Shown: positions 8,503 through 17,568, counted from the stretch's first letter. The stretch: 64,000 nucleotides of DNA from Marinospirillum sp. (GCF_014859565.1 NZ_JACUUA010000002.1:13488-77487), one strand, 5' to 3'. Notes: a model not told the origin generated them from the sequence alone. Translations and numbers: made by a program.

Positions 8503-9222
8503 TCAAACTTCCTTAACAAACAGATAACCCTTGCTGCGCACTGTCTTGATGCGACGTGGGTGCATCGGGTCATCACCGACCTTGGGACGAATGCGGGAAA
8601 CACGCACGTCGATGGAACGATCCTGGCCGTCATATTCAATACCACGCAGGGCAGTGAAAATTTCTTCACGAGTCAGTACACGACCGGCACTGGATGCCAG
8701 CAGCCACAACAAGTCAAACTCAGCACTGGTCAGATCAATACTTTCACCTTTCAGCCACGCCTCACGCATGGCGCTGTCGATCACCAGATCACCGAACTCC
8801 AGACGCGAACTCTGTGGCTCATTGCTGTCTGCGGTGACAGGTTGAACCTCGGAGCGGCGCAGCAGTGCCCGAACCCGAGCCAGCAGTACTCGTGGGCGTA
8901 CAGGCTTGGCAACATAGTCGTCAGCACCCATTTCCAGACCGACCACCTGATCCATATCATCGGTTCTGGCAGTCAGCATCAGAATGGGAATGTCTTTTTC
9001 CATCTTCACTTTGCGACAGATGCTCAGGCCATCTTCGCCGGGTAGCATCACATCAAGAATGATGAGATCAGGGTTTTCACGATCAATCCGTTCAACGGCA
9101 CGAGCCCCGTCACCTTCAATGGAGATCTGGAAACCATTACCTTCCAGGTACTCGCGCGTCAGGGTTGCCAGGCGAGCGTCATCTTCAACAATCAGTATGT
9201 GGGGTGACTGGTTTGCATCCAC
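8503..9222 (-). CDS. RstA-like OmpR-family response regulator
   Basis: 239 residues. The receiver domain has acidic pocket EDD near residues 13-15, phospho-acceptor Asp57 in LIILDVMLPGEDG, a switch Thr in LMLTARTDD and Lys in YVAKPVRP. A winged-helix DNA-binding domain occupies about 140-239 and ends in RIKTVRSKGYLFVKEV, very close to the RstA C-terminus. The start is GTG, with GAG nine bases upstream. It is the promoter-proximal gene of the pair with the RstB-like kinase. In enteric bacteria RstAB is a PhoPQ-linked acid/envelope response system; whether that holds here is unknown. Confidence 0.85.
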   Translation of the reverse strand: MDANQSPHILIVEDDARLATLTREYLEGNGFQISIEGDGARAVERIDRENPDLIILDVMLPGEDGLSICRKVKMEKDIPILMLTARTDDMDQVVGLEMGADDYVAKPVRPRVLLARVRALLRRSEVQPVTADSNEPQSSRLEFGDLVIDSAMREAWLKGESIDLTSAEFDLLWLLASSAGRVLTREEIFTALRGIEYDGQDRSIDVRVSRIRPKVGDDPMHPRRIKTVRSKGYLFVKEV

Positions 9223-9610
9223 TTTTTTAGTCTCACTTCGTAAATTGCCAGTTGATTTTAACCTGCCGAGCTTTTACCGCCGCTGCAGTGTTTTTCTGCA
9301 TCATACCGCAATCCAGCGTGGTTTAAAGGGGTAAGAGGGAAATGTAGCGGCTAGGAACACAAACCAGGGTTTTTGTTGATCAATGGTTCAGACAGTTTCA
9401 TGATGCAATAGCACCGTAGTTGCAAAGCTCCTCAAAACCTAACTGGGATTTTATGCCATTGAAGTCTAGGCCTAACAAATAACCAGAACCAGTAATGCTT
9501 GCGCGGGCTCACAACAGCTGCGCTTGTCTTCAAGGCTATTTTTCTACAATAGCGCATAACAGGCTGTTTTCTTAAGTATCTTTTTAAGAGCGGGAATTGC
9601 TGTATAAGCG
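9223..9610. other. Intergenic region without recognisable gene
   Basis: 388 bases between two same-strand two-component operons. It should hold the promoter of the RstAB-like operon; a TATGAT-like -10 on the minus strand at 9300-9305 is the best candidate, but its -35 is poor. I found no tRNA, terminator with a T-run, or convincing small ORF. Confidence 0.5.
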
Positions 9611-10231
9611 TCAGGATAAATCAAGAAGCAGAGCAGCACGAATCAATTCTGCCAGGGAGTTCAGCTGCATTTTTAACATCAGATTATGACGATGAACATC
9701 CACGGTTTTAGGGCTAATTCCCAGCTCATCAGCAATAACCTTGCCGGGCATTCCTGCCGCCAGTCGTTTCATCACCTGTAGCTCCCGTGCGGTGAGCCGA
9801 TTCAGTTGCAAGCGTAAATGGCTGATGTGTTGTTGTTCTGTCAGCCGTTGCCGGTGCAGGTTAACACCACGCTGGATTGAGTCCAGCAGCAGCTGATCAT
9901 TAAAGGGTTTCTCAAAAAAATCCAGCGCACCTTCTTTCATGGCCTGTACCGCCATACTAACATCAGCGTGACCGCTCATCAGAATAACCGGCAGCAGAGG
10001 TTGTTGCTGCTTCAGCTGTTGTTGCATTTCCAGCCCACTCAAACCAGGCATCCGTACATCCGACAGCAGGCAGCCAGGTCGATCACTGGCTGGGCAGGCT
10101 AAAAAGTCATTAGGATGTCCAAAAGCCATCACTTCCAGGTCGACGGTTTCCAGCAACCATTGCAAGGACTCACGTACCTGCTGATCATCATCCAGCAGTC
10201 GAATCAAAGGCTGGGTTGTTTCTTTGTGCAT
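9611..10231 (-). CDS. FixJ/TtrR-type LuxR-family response regulator
   Basis: 206 residues from the ATG at 10231, which has GGAG eight bases upstream; longer starts would overlap the kinase stop. The receiver has phospho-acceptor Asp58 in GCLLSDVRMPGLSG and a Lys in DFFEKPFND. The C-terminal LuxR/GerE helix-turn-helix includes LTARELQVMKRLAAGMPGKVIA and GISPKTVDVHR. It sits 16 bases downstream of the PhnD-domain kinase, so the two are an operon. Targets are unknown; no tetrathionate reductase, dicarboxylate or other obvious target operon is adjacent. Confidence 0.88.
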   Translation of the reverse strand: MHKETTQPLIRLLDDDQQVRESLQWLLETVDLEVMAFGHPNDFLACPASDRPGCLLSDVRMPGLSGLEMQQQLKQQQPLLPVILMSGHADVSMAVQAMKEGALDFFEKPFNDQLLLDSIQRGVNLHRQRLTEQQHISHLRLQLNRLTARELQVMKRLAAGMPGKVIADELGISPKTVDVHRHNLMLKMQLNSLAELIRAALLLDLS

Positions 10232-10247
10232 CCATCCCACTCCAGAA

Positions 10248-12020
10248 TCAGGTTTTGAGTTGTGGCAACTCAATTCGAGCCACGGCTCCCCCTTCCGGGG
10301 AGTTGGTTAAAGTCAGTGACCCGCCATGTGAGCGAGCCAGAGTCTGGCAGAGTTTTAGTCCTAACCCCATACCATTGCTGCGAGTAGTAAAGAAGGGATC
10401 AAACAGGTCGGCGACCAAATTGTGGGCAATTCCTTCACCCTGGTCTTTAAGAGTGATTATCCAGCAATGCTGCTGTTGCTCACAGCGGATGTCAAGGTTG
10501 CGCGCTACTACAGGTGTATTCCGCATGGCATCCAGAGCGTTGTTCAGTAGATTGATAAACAACTGCAACAGCTCGATCCGATTACCGTGCACCAAAGCAG
10601 AGGAAGGCAATAGTTTTAGCTGGACTTGTACCTGCTGTGCCTGAAGTGTTGACTCCATCAGCACCAATGCCTCTTTTAACAGCAGGTTGATATCCAGATC
10701 CTGTTTAGGTGGCAGTTCCTTACGCAGGAATCCACGTAAATTGCGAATAATTCCAGCTGCACGTTCACTCTGAGCAATGATCCGTGTGGTGGCTTCCTTG
10801 ATTTTATTGTGGTCGGATAGTTTTTGTTCTGACTCAGGTTTATTCAACAGGCGCAACATACCCTGTGCATAATTCATGCTGGCGGTCAGGGGTTGGTTCA
10901 GTTCATGCGCCAGTCCGGCTGCTAGCTCACCCATCATGGAAAAACGAGAAAGATGAGCCAGTTCGGCTTGTTTCTGCTGCTGCTCCTGCATTAATTGCTG
11001 CAGTTCACGACTGCGCTGATGAACCAGATAACTCACCCGCAGGTGATGCATCAAAAACAAAAATATCAATCCCAGCGCCAACAGCAGGGGATAGCGGTAC
11101 TGATACAACAGCGCCAGCAGCGGGTTATGTGGAAAGGCCGCATAAGGCCCGAAACGAAGGCGCTCGAACAGCCGATAAATACTCTGGTAGGACAAAGGAG
11201 CAGACCACTGAGAGCGCTCGTCATCCGCCCCGGGCATCTGCAACAACGCCAGCAACACCTGCTGCACCACCTCAGCTGGCTGGCGACTGGTGCTCAGAAA
11301 AGGCCAGTCTGGATAGAGATCACTGGACAACTGACAGGGGTAACCAGCCAATTGTCGATTTTCAACAACCCGGTAATCCTGCAGGTCAAGACGACCTTCA
11401 GCGGCCAGAGATTCCAGCAGGCAACTGCGCAGCACCACGGCATCCACTTCACCGGCATCCAGCAAATCAAGCAAAGATTCCATCGGATAACCTGCAAACA
11501 CCCATTCACCGACATCACGCCGAACATCTAACCCCTGTTGCTCCAGTTGATCTCGAATCAACTGGAAACCACCAAAAGCATCCGGGTGCACTGCAGCCAC
11601 TCGCCGACTATGTAGATCCTGCCACTGCTGCACGGAAGAATCCGCAGCAGAAACCACCAGCACCGATCCCACGGCTTGTTGTGGTGGATCAAAAATAGGA
11701 TTGCTCAGAGTAGCCAGAGGTGCCAATGGGTAATGCTGACTTAGTTGCACATAATGACCAGGGTTGGTCATTACAAAATCCAGCTGGCCTGCTGCTAAAG
11801 CTGTCTCCAGCTCTTGCAGATTAAGTGGATGCAAAACCACCTGATGATTCGGCAGTTGCCGACCTATTGCAGTCAAGGTTGGCTGCCAATAACCGGCTGG
11901 AATAACATTATCTCGCCACTCAAGCACACCGAGATGCAGGGTTGAAGAGGGCGCAGCATTGCTGTTGCCACTCAGCAGCAGCAATACCAGCCACAATCCC
12001 ACTTTATGCATAATTGACAT
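10248..12020 (-). CDS. PhnD-domain (TtrS-like) sensor histidine kinase
   Basis: About 590 residues from ATG 12020: signal peptide (MHKVGLWLVLLLLSGNSNA) and a periplasmic PhnD-like substrate-binding domain to about residue 300 (LHLGVLEWRDNVIPAGYWQP, FVMTNPGHYVQLSQ). Then one TM segment (YRYPLLLALGLIFLFLMHHL) and a kinase core with H box LAAGLAHELNQPL near residue 372, N box NLLNNALDAM and G box NGMGLGLKLCQTL. The architecture matches TtrS and related kinases that use a phosphonate-binding-protein fold as sensor. The open frame extends to 12161 behind a strong AGGAGG. I prefer 12020 because the signal peptide starts there and a TGATG overlap couples it to an upstream small ORF. The ligand is unknown. 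Confidence 0.85.
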   Translation of the reverse strand: MSIMHKVGLWLVLLLLSGNSNAAPSSTLHLGVLEWRDNVIPAGYWQPTLTAIGRQLPNHQVVLHPLNLQELETALAAGQLDFVMTNPGHYVQLSQHYPLAPLATLSNPIFDPPQQAVGSVLVVSAADSSVQQWQDLHSRRVAAVHPDAFGGFQLIRDQLEQQGLDVRRDVGEWVFAGYPMESLLDLLDAGEVDAVVLRSCLLESLAAEGRLDLQDYRVVENRQLAGYPCQLSSDLYPDWPFLSTSRQPAEVVQQVLLALLQMPGADDERSQWSAPLSYQSIYRLFERLRFGPYAAFPHNPLLALLYQYRYPLLLALGLIFLFLMHHLRVSYLVHQRSRELQQLMQEQQQKQAELAHLSRFSMMGELAAGLAHELNQPLTASMNYAQGMLRLLNKPESEQKLSDHNKIKEATTRIIAQSERAAGIIRNLRGFLRKELPPKQDLDINLLLKEALVLMESTLQAQQVQVQLKLLPSSALVHGNRIELLQLFINLLNNALDAMRNTPVVARNLDIRCEQQQHCWIITLKDQGEGIAHNLVADLFDPFFTTRSNGMGLGLKLCQTLARSHGGSLTLTNSPEGGAVARIELPQLKT

Positions 12021-12145
12021 CAAAGGTTGGCAAAAAATACGATCAACACACCTACCAGTGCCAGGTAACGCGCCAGCAGGTTCCACAGGCTGAAGTCTTG
12101 AAATCCTTCCCCGGCTCTTTGCGTACATCTTCTTTTTCCAGGCAC
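12020..12145 (-). CDS. Candidate small single-span membrane protein upstream of the PhnD-domain kinase (possibly frameshifted)
   Basis: In the frame one base off the kinase extension, a 41-codon ORF from GTG 12145 ends in LWNLLARYLALVGVLIVFFA, a credible TM helix. Its TGA overlaps the kinase ATG (TGATG). The GTG lacks a ribosome-binding site. A strong AGGAGG at 12165-12170 instead serves ATG/TTG codons in the other frame (MLLMSGAWKKKMYAKSR). Removing one G from the GGGG run at 12109-12112 would join the two into a 46-residue basic-plus-TM protein. This may be a sequencing or real frameshift, or chance. No family recognised. Confidence 0.3.
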   Translation of the reverse strand: MPGKRRCTQRAGEGFQDFSLWNLLARYLALVGVLIVFFANL

Positions 12146-12192
12146 CAGACATCAACAACATCGGCCTCCTTCGGGGTAAGAAGGCCAGGGGT

Positions 12193-12228
12193 CTGGCAGG
12201 ATCACTGCTTTAACTTGGGTGATGCCAG
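12193..12228 (-). other. Imperfect hairpin in the argH/kinase divergent region
   Basis: CTGGC-agg-ATCAC (12193-12205) can pair with GTGATGCCAG (12219-12228) with a three-base bulge. It lies just upstream of the AGGAGG ribosome-binding site of the kinase transcript. There is no T-run. Possible leader structure only. Confidence 0.25.
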
Positions 12229-12416
12229 CGGATATACCGGCTCACGTGACCCAGGTTAGTTGACCGATCAGGTAAACTAAAGGGTGATGCCCGGCATTTT
12301 GCCGCAAAGATGCCTTCAGGTCACCTTGCAACTGCAGTGAATGGCGACTTTCCCTGTAACCCTCTGGTAAACTGAGTCACATTACTTTAATGACTGTTTT
12401 CCGGAGCCAAACTTCC

Positions 12417-13847
12417 ATGACGCAGAAAAGCGCCCCGTCCGCAGAGCATAATCCTGCTGCAGAAACCGAAAAACCCTGGGGAGGCCGTTTCAGCGAGCCG
12501 ACCGATGCTTTTGTTGAAGGCTTCACTGCCTCTGTACTGTTTGATAAGCGTCTTTATCACCACGATATCGAAGGTTCTATTGCCCACGCCACCATGCTGT
12601 CCAAGGTGGGTGTGCTGACTGAGATGGAGCGGGATGCCATTGTGCAGGGTCTGAAAGAAATTCGCGCCGAAATCGAACGTGGTGAATTCCAGTGGTCAGT
12701 GCAACTGGAAGACGTACACATGAACATTGAGTCAGCTTTAACGGCACGTATTGGCATCACCGGTAAAAAGCTGCACACGGGGCGCTCCCGTAATGATCAG
12801 GTGGCTACGGATGTGCGTCTTTATCTGCGTGATGAAATAGATACCATCGCGGCAGAACTGACACGCCTGCAAAGTGGCTTGATTGATCTGGCGGCGGCTC
12901 ATAACGACACCATCATGCCTGGTTTCACCCATCTGCAGACTGCACAACCGGTCACTTTTGGTCACCATCTGCTGGCTTGGAATGAAATGCTGCAGCGGGA
13001 TTACGAGCGCCTGATGGATACCCGCAAACGGGTGAATATCATGCCCTTGGGTGCTGCTGCGCTGGCGGGCACCACCTACCCAATTGACCGGATTCAAACT
13101 GCTGAGCTGCTGGGTTTTGATCGTCCCAGTGAAAACTCACTGGACTCAGTGTCTGATCGGGATTTTGCGATTGAATTCTGCAGTTTTGCCAGCCTGTTAC
13201 TGATGCACATGTCACGCATGAGTGAAGAGTTGGTGCTCTGGACCAGCTCCCAGTTCAACTTCATTAACCTGCCGGATCGTTTCTGCACCGGCAGCTCCAT
13301 TATGCCGCAGAAGAAAAACCCGGATGTGCCTGAGCTGGTGCGTGGCAAAAGTGGCCGGGTGTATGGTCATCTGATGAGCCTGCTGACGCTGATGAAATCC
13401 CAGCCACTGGCTTACAACAAAGATAATCAGGAAGACAAAGAACCGCTGTTTGACACCCTGGATACCGTCAAGGGTTGCCTGCGTGCTTTTGCCGATATGA
13501 TTCCGGCGCTGGAACCCCGCAAGGATGTAATGCGTGAAGCCGCTCGCCGTGGTTTTGCCACTGCAACGGATCTGGCTGATTATCTGGTTCGCAAGGGTGT
13601 AGCCTTCCGTGATGCCCACGAAGTAGTCGGTAAGTCTGTTGCTTTTGGTGTGGCAGAAAACCGTGATCTGGCAGAAATGTCTCTGGAAGAATTACAGCAG
13701 TTCTCCACCGTCATCAGTGCTGATGTGTTTGATGTGTTAACACTGGAAGGCTCGGTAGCCGCGCGCGATCACCTGGGAGGCACTGCACCGGCACAGGTGG
13801 CGGCTGCCGCCAAACGTGCCAAGGCACTGTTACGCCAGCGTGGCTGA
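12417..13847 (+). CDS. argH: Argininosuccinate lyase
   Basis: 476 residues from the ATG at 12417, which has GGAG ten bases upstream; an earlier ATG at 12390 has no ribosome-binding site. The fumarase/aspartase superfamily signature [18 protein letters not shown] is near the middle of the C-terminal half. [19 protein letters not shown] and [12 protein letters not shown] are typical ArgH blocks. Known role: last step of arginine synthesis, argininosuccinate to arginine plus fumarate, as a cytoplasmic homotetramer. It precedes the lptM-lysA-dapF-DUF484 string on the same strand with a short gap, and is divergent from the PhnD-domain kinase. Confidence 0.96.
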   Translation: MTQKSAPSAEHNPAAETEKPWGGRFSEPTDAFVEGFTASVLFDKRLYHHDIEGSIAHATMLSKVGVLTEMERDAIVQGLKEIRAEIERGEFQWSVQLEDVHMNIESALTARIGITGKKLHTGRSRNDQVATDVRLYLRDEIDTIAAELTRLQSGLIDLAAAHNDTIMPGFTHLQTAQPVTFGHHLLAWNEMLQRDYERLMDTRKRVNIMPLGAAALAGTTYPIDRIQTAELLGFDRPSENSLDSVSDRDFAIEFCSFASLLLMHMSRMSEELVLWTSSQFNFINLPDRFCTGSSIMPQKKNPDVPELVRGKSGRVYGHLMSLLTLMKSQPLAYNKDNQEDKEPLFDTLDTVKGCLRAFADMIPALEPRKDVMREAARRGFATATDLADYLVRKGVAFRDAHEVVGKSVAFGVAENRDLAEMSLEELQQFSTVISADVFDVLTLEGSVAARDHLGGTAPAQVAAAAKRAKALLRQRG

Positions 13848-13869
13848 CAAACTCCGGGGAGCCATGATT

Positions 13870-13989
13870 ATGCCATTACGTTTATCCCTGTTGCTGCTGG
13901 CACTTGTATTGCTGGCAGGCTGTGGTCAAAAGGGTGACCTTTACCTGCCACAGCAGACTTCACTCCTATCAACCGATTCAAGAGTCTGA
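13870..13989 (+). CDS. lptM: LptM (YifL-like) small lipoprotein
   Basis: A 39-residue lipoprotein. A short hydrophobic signal (MPLRLSLLLLALVLLAG) ends in the lipobox LAGC and is followed by GQKGDLYLP, the conserved mature N-terminus of this family. Known role: LptM assists oxidative maturation of the LptD LPS translocon in the outer membrane. Start choice: ATG 13870 lies eight bases after GGGGAG; ATG 13864 in the same frame is too close to it. Directly upstream of lysA, the usual position in gammaproteobacteria. Confidence 0.85.
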   Translation: MPLRLSLLLLALVLLAGCGQKGDLYLPQQTSLLSTDSRV

Positions 13990-13994
13990 CAACC

Positions 13995-15248
13995 ATGGAC
14001 TTTTTTAACTACCGTAACGGCCAGTTGTTTGCTGAGGATTTACCGATTCAACAACTGGCTGAAGAATTTGGCACACCACTTTATGTTTATTCCCGTGCCA
14101 CACTGGAGCGCCATTACCGCGCTTATGCCGAGCCGCTGGCCGGTCAGCCACATCTGATCTGTTATGCCGTCAAGGCCAACTCCAATCTGGCAGTACTGAA
14201 TGTACTGGCTCGGCTGGGGGCTGGGTTTGACATCGTTTCCGCCGGCGAGCTGGAACGGGTACTGGCTGCCGGTGGTGATCCCGCCCGAGTGGTGTTTTCT
14301 GGCGTTGGCAAACAGGCTGGAGAAATTCGCCGTGCCCTTGCCGTGGGTATTAAGTGTTTTAATGTGGAATCCATCCCGGAACTACAACGCATTGATTGTG
14401 TTGCTGAAGAAATGGGGCTGTCTGCTCCGATTTCCATTCGTGTAAACCCAGATGTTGATCCCAAAACTCACCCTTATATCTCCACCGGCTTAAAAGCCAA
14501 CAAGTTTGGTATTGGTTTTGAGCTGGCACGCGAAGTCTACAAACAAGCGGCCAATCTGCAACACGTACAGGTGGTCGGGGTTGATTGCCACATCGGCTCT
14601 CAGATCACTCAGATTGAACCCTTCCTGGATGCACTGGATCGACTGCTGGTGCTGATTGACCAACTAGCCGAAGACGGTATCAGCATCCAGCATCTGGATC
14701 TGGGTGGCGGCCTGGGAGTGTGTTACAACGATGAAACCCCTCCTTTACCTTCCGTTTATGTTGAAGCCCTGCGCCAACGCTTAGGTGATCGCCAGTACGA
14801 ACTGGTGTTTGAGCCAGGGCGCGCCATTGCAGCCAATGCCGGTATTCTGGTCACCCGCGTGGAATACCTGAAAGAAGGTCAGGAAAAACACTTTGCCATC
14901 GTGGATGCCGCTATGAATGATCTGCTGCGCCCCGCACTTTATGGTGCCTGGCAGGCCATTATCCCGGTCATCCCGCATCAGGATGGTGTGCAAAGAAGCT
15001 GGGATATTGTAGGTCCAGTGTGTGAAACCGGTGATTTTCTCGGTAAGGATCGTGATCTGACCTTAAAACCCGGCGACCTGCTGGCGGTGCGTTCTGCCGG
15101 TGCTTATGGTTTTGCCATGGCCTCCAACTACAACAGCCGCAACCGCGCTGCTGAACTGATGGTGGATGGTCAGGAGCGTCATCTGGTGCGCCAGCGCGAA
15201 AGTTATGAGCAGCAGATGGCGGGTGAATTCACCCTGCCCAGACAGTGA
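13995..15248 (+). CDS. lysA: Diaminopimelate decarboxylase
   Basis: 417 residues, a PLP-dependent fold-III decarboxylase. The PLP lysine is in CYAVKANSNLAVL near residue 60. Other blocks are HIGSQITQIEPF, DLGGGLGVCY, EPGRAIAANAGILVTRV and GPVCETGDFLGKDRDL, the last carrying the catalytic cysteine from the neighbouring subunit. Known role: meso-diaminopimelate to L-lysine, final lysine step. It lies five bases after lptM and nine before dapF. The substrate of LysA is the product of DapF, so the two act consecutively. Confidence 0.96.
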   Translation: MDFFNYRNGQLFAEDLPIQQLAEEFGTPLYVYSRATLERHYRAYAEPLAGQPHLICYAVKANSNLAVLNVLARLGAGFDIVSAGELERVLAAGGDPARVVFSGVGKQAGEIRRALAVGIKCFNVESIPELQRIDCVAEEMGLSAPISIRVNPDVDPKTHPYISTGLKANKFGIGFELAREVYKQAANLQHVQVVGVDCHIGSQITQIEPFLDALDRLLVLIDQLAEDGISIQHLDLGGGLGVCYNDETPPLPSVYVEALRQRLGDRQYELVFEPGRAIAANAGILVTRVEYLKEGQEKHFAIVDAAMNDLLRPALYGAWQAIIPVIPHQDGVQRSWDIVGPVCETGDFLGKDRDLTLKPGDLLAVRSAGAYGFAMASNYNSRNRAAELMVDGQERHLVRQRESYEQQMAGEFTLPRQ

Positions 15249-15257
15249 GCTAACACC

Positions 15258-16088
15258 ATGTTGCTTCATTTCACCAAAATGCACGGCCTTGGTAATGATT
15301 TTATGGTGCTGGATTTAATCAGCCAGAGAGCTAGGTTGCGTCCAGAACAAATTCGCCGCCTGGCTGACCGTCACTTTGGCATCGGTTTTGATCAACTCTT
15401 GACTGTGGAGCCTCCAACCAAGCCGGATGCAGACTTTTGTTACCGTATTTTTAATGCCGATGGCTCCGAAGTGGAAAACTGTGGCAATGGTGCTCGCTGT
15501 TTTGCCGTGTTTGTGCATGATAAAAAACTGACCTGCAAACAAACATTAAGAGTCGAGACTGCTGGCGGGCCACTGATTCTGCAGCTGAACGACAAGGGGC
15601 TAGTCACTGTCGATATGGGCGTGCCACGCTTGCAGCCTGACGACATCCCTTTTCAGGCCGCCCAACAAGCCACCAGTTATCCCTTGCAGCTGCAGGATCA
15701 AACCCTGGAGATCGGTGCGGTTTCTATGGGCAATCCACACGCGGTATTGCGTGTAGACGATGTGCTCAACTATCCGGTTGAACAAATCGGCCCACAAATC
15801 GAAAGCCATCCCCGCTTCCCAAAAAGAGTGAATGCCGGATTTCTGCAAGTCATTTCCCGTAACCAGGGTCGACTCAGGGTGTATGAACGGGGTGCAGGAG
15901 AAACTCTGGCCTGCGGTACCGGTGCCTGTGCCGCCATGGTGTATGGTCGCCTGCAAGGATGGTTCGATTCCCGAGTGGAAATGCACCTACCCGGTGGCTG
16001 CCTGCAGCTGGAATGGAGCGGTGAGGGTCACCCAGTCAAAATGACTGGGCCTGCACAGCGCGTTTTTGAGGGGCACTTGTTTATATGA
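15258..16088 (+). CDS. dapF: Diaminopimelate epimerase
   Basis: 276 residues, the usual length. The two catalytic cysteines are in [13 protein letters not shown] block (ENCGNGARC) and in [11 protein letters not shown]. The N-terminus [17 protein letters not shown] is diagnostic. Known role: cofactor-independent interconversion of LL- and meso-diaminopimelate for lysine and peptidoglycan. The stop overlaps the DUF484 start (ATGA), so translation is probably coupled. Confidence 0.97.
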   Translation: MLLHFTKMHGLGNDFMVLDLISQRARLRPEQIRRLADRHFGIGFDQLLTVEPPTKPDADFCYRIFNADGSEVENCGNGARCFAVFVHDKKLTCKQTLRVETAGGPLILQLNDKGLVTVDMGVPRLQPDDIPFQAAQQATSYPLQLQDQTLEIGAVSMGNPHAVLRVDDVLNYPVEQIGPQIESHPRFPKRVNAGFLQVISRNQGRLRVYERGAGETLACGTGACAAMVYGRLQGWFDSRVEMHLPGGCLQLEWSGEGHPVKMTGPAQRVFEGHLFI

Positions 16089-16774
16089 GTACTTCTCAGC
16101 TTGATGAAATATCAGTACATCACTCACTGGATGCCGAACAGGTTGCTCAGTGGTTGCAACAGCAGCCGGATTTTTTTATTGGCAGAGAAGCGCTTTTTTG
16201 CCGAATGCAACTGCAGCATGAGTGTGGTGACGCCGAGTCGCTGATGCTCTTGCAGTTGAATTTATTGCGCTGTCAGCTGCAGGAGCAGGAAACTCGTTAC
16301 CAGCAGCTACTGAGCAATGCACGGGATAATGAAAAACGCCTGAGACGCATTGAGCGCCTGCTGGTGAAGCTGGTCGAAGCCAGCACCACCGAGGAGCTGG
16401 TCACACTGCTACGAGAAGACCTGCAAATGCATTTCGGCATTCCGCGGTTGATGATCTGGAGTTATACCAACCTCTGCAGCCTGCCTCGTGCCAGTGAAAC
16501 CCAGCAGGCACAACAGATGAACCTGCTGGGGCAACACCAAGCCTGTAGCTTGCAGCTTGATGCCAGCATCAGCCAGCAACTAGGGTTGGATAACTTAAAC
16601 AGTGGATCTGCTGTGATCTGCCATTTAAGCCATACCCGCACTCTTGGGTTGATGGTGCTGGCTCACCCATCCAGCCAGCACTTTCGTCAGCAGGATACCC
16701 TGTTTGTAGAGTATCTGGGTGCGGTGATCAGTCGTTTATTGTATCGGGATCGCCTGGGGTTTCGTCCGGAATAA
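16085..16774 (+). CDS. DUF484 family protein
   Basis: 229 residues with the family layout: an N-terminal region ([22 protein letters not shown]), a coiled-coil linker ([36 protein letters not shown]) and a GAF-like C-terminal half. Biochemical function unknown. In pseudomonads the gene is usually followed by the recombinase gene xerC. Here it ends instead against the convergent engB, overlapping its 3' end by 47 bases, so xerC has been separated from this cluster. Confidence 0.85.
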   Translation: MSTSQLDEISVHHSLDAEQVAQWLQQQPDFFIGREALFCRMQLQHECGDAESLMLLQLNLLRCQLQEQETRYQQLLSNARDNEKRLRRIERLLVKLVEASTTEELVTLLREDLQMHFGIPRLMIWSYTNLCSLPRASETQQAQQMNLLGQHQACSLQLDASISQQLGLDNLNSGSAVICHLSHTRTLGLMVLAHPSSQHFRQQDTLFVEYLGAVISRLLYRDRLGFRPE

Positions 16775-17459
16775 CTTCTGGCTGCGGCTCATTGATCTGC
16801 AGCCATTCATCGAGCTTTTTCCAGGCCTCACCTGTACCGCTGGCTTTTAAAGATGAAAACAGCTGCACACTGAACTCACCGTTCAGCAGCTTGAGCTCAT
16901 TACGCACCATTTGCAGCTGAGCCGCAGCCGGTCCACGCTTTAGCTTGTCTGATTTGGTCAGCAGGATATGTACCGGCAGATTACGGCTGGCAGCCACCTC
17001 CATCAACTGGTGATCAAAATCCGTCAGTGGGTGACGTATGTCCATCATGATCACCACACCACACAAACACTCACGCTGGCCGATGTAATCACCTAGGTGT
17101 TGCCCCCATTCACGCCGCATGGCCTCCGGTACCTTGGCATAACCGTAACCGGGCAAATCCACCAGTCGGCGCTGTTCATCCACCGAAAAAAAGTTAATCA
17201 GTTGGGTGCGACCCGGTGTTTTACTGGTTCGTGCCAAACGAGCAGAGGTGAGGCAATTCAACGCACTGGACTTACCGGCATTGGATCGACCGGCAAACGC
17301 AATTTCCCAGCCCTCATCCGCCGGACACTGAGCCAAGGTCTGAGCACTGATCAGAAAGTCGGTGGCAGCGAAATGGCGGGGCTGAGATACCTTGGGCTTT
17401 ACCGAGGCGGGTTCATAAATAATTTTTTGCTGAGGCTTTTTTTTCTTGACCTGGCGCAT
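16728..17459 (-). CDS. engB: Ribosome biogenesis GTP-binding protein EngB (YihA)
   Basis: 243 residues with a TrmE-Era-EngA-EngB-type GTPase domain: G1 GRSNAGKSS, G2 region TSKTPGRTQLINFF, G3 DLPGYGYAKV, G4 TKSDK. Known role: essential GTPase in late large-subunit assembly. There is a basic N-terminal extension of about 25 residues (KKKKPQQK) and a C-terminal acidic tail ([10 protein letters not shown]). The N-terminal extension lacks a clear ribosome-binding site, so the true start could be internal. It is divergent from cytochrome c4, a common arrangement in pseudomonads. Confidence 0.93.
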   Translation of the reverse strand: MRQVKKKKPQQKIIYEPASVKPKVSQPRHFAATDFLISAQTLAQCPADEGWEIAFAGRSNAGKSSALNCLTSARLARTSKTPGRTQLINFFSVDEQRRLVDLPGYGYAKVPEAMRREWGQHLGDYIGQRECLCGVVIMMDIRHPLTDFDHQLMEVAASRNLPVHILLTKSDKLKRGPAAAQLQMVRNELKLLNGEFSVQLFSSLKASGTGEAWKKLDEWLQINEPQPEVIPDETPGDPDTIND

Positions 17460-17508
17460 AAGGAGTCATCTGGAGGAAAATTAAACAAAAGGGATTAGAC
17501 CACTGGCA

Positions 17509-17537
17509 TTCCAGTTAGCTTAAGCCTTAGCTATAAT
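17509..17537 (+). promoter_or_regulatory. Candidate promoter of cytochrome c4
   Basis: A perfect TATAAT at 17532-17537 is preceded at 17 bp by TTCCAG, a weak -35. The predicted start is near 17544, about 108 bases before the ATG. Confidence 0.5.
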
Positions 17538-17553
17538 GCGGAAACTTTTACAG

Positions 17554-17568
17554 GTGATAGTCTATCAC
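17554..17568. repeat. Perfect palindrome just after the cytochrome c4 transcription start
   Basis: GTGATAG-T-CTATCAC, a perfect 7-bp dyad around one base, at about +10 to +24 from the predicted start. Its position suits a repressor operator, or a short 5' RNA hairpin. It does not match FNR/Anr (TTGAT-N4-ATCAA) or CRP (TGTGA-N6-TCACA) spacing. Confidence 0.5.

Noticed and set aside
12021..12161. N-terminal extension of the PhnD-domain kinase
   Set aside because: The signal peptide begins about 47 residues into the long frame, and no membrane or domain feature supports the extension, although the AGGAGG at 12165-12170 keeps it from being excluded.
17554..17568. The palindrome as an FNR/Anr or CRP site
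   Set aside because: FNR needs TTGAT-N4-ATCAA and CRP TGTGA-N6-TCACA; here the half-sites are GTGAT-N5-ATCAC, spaced differently from both.
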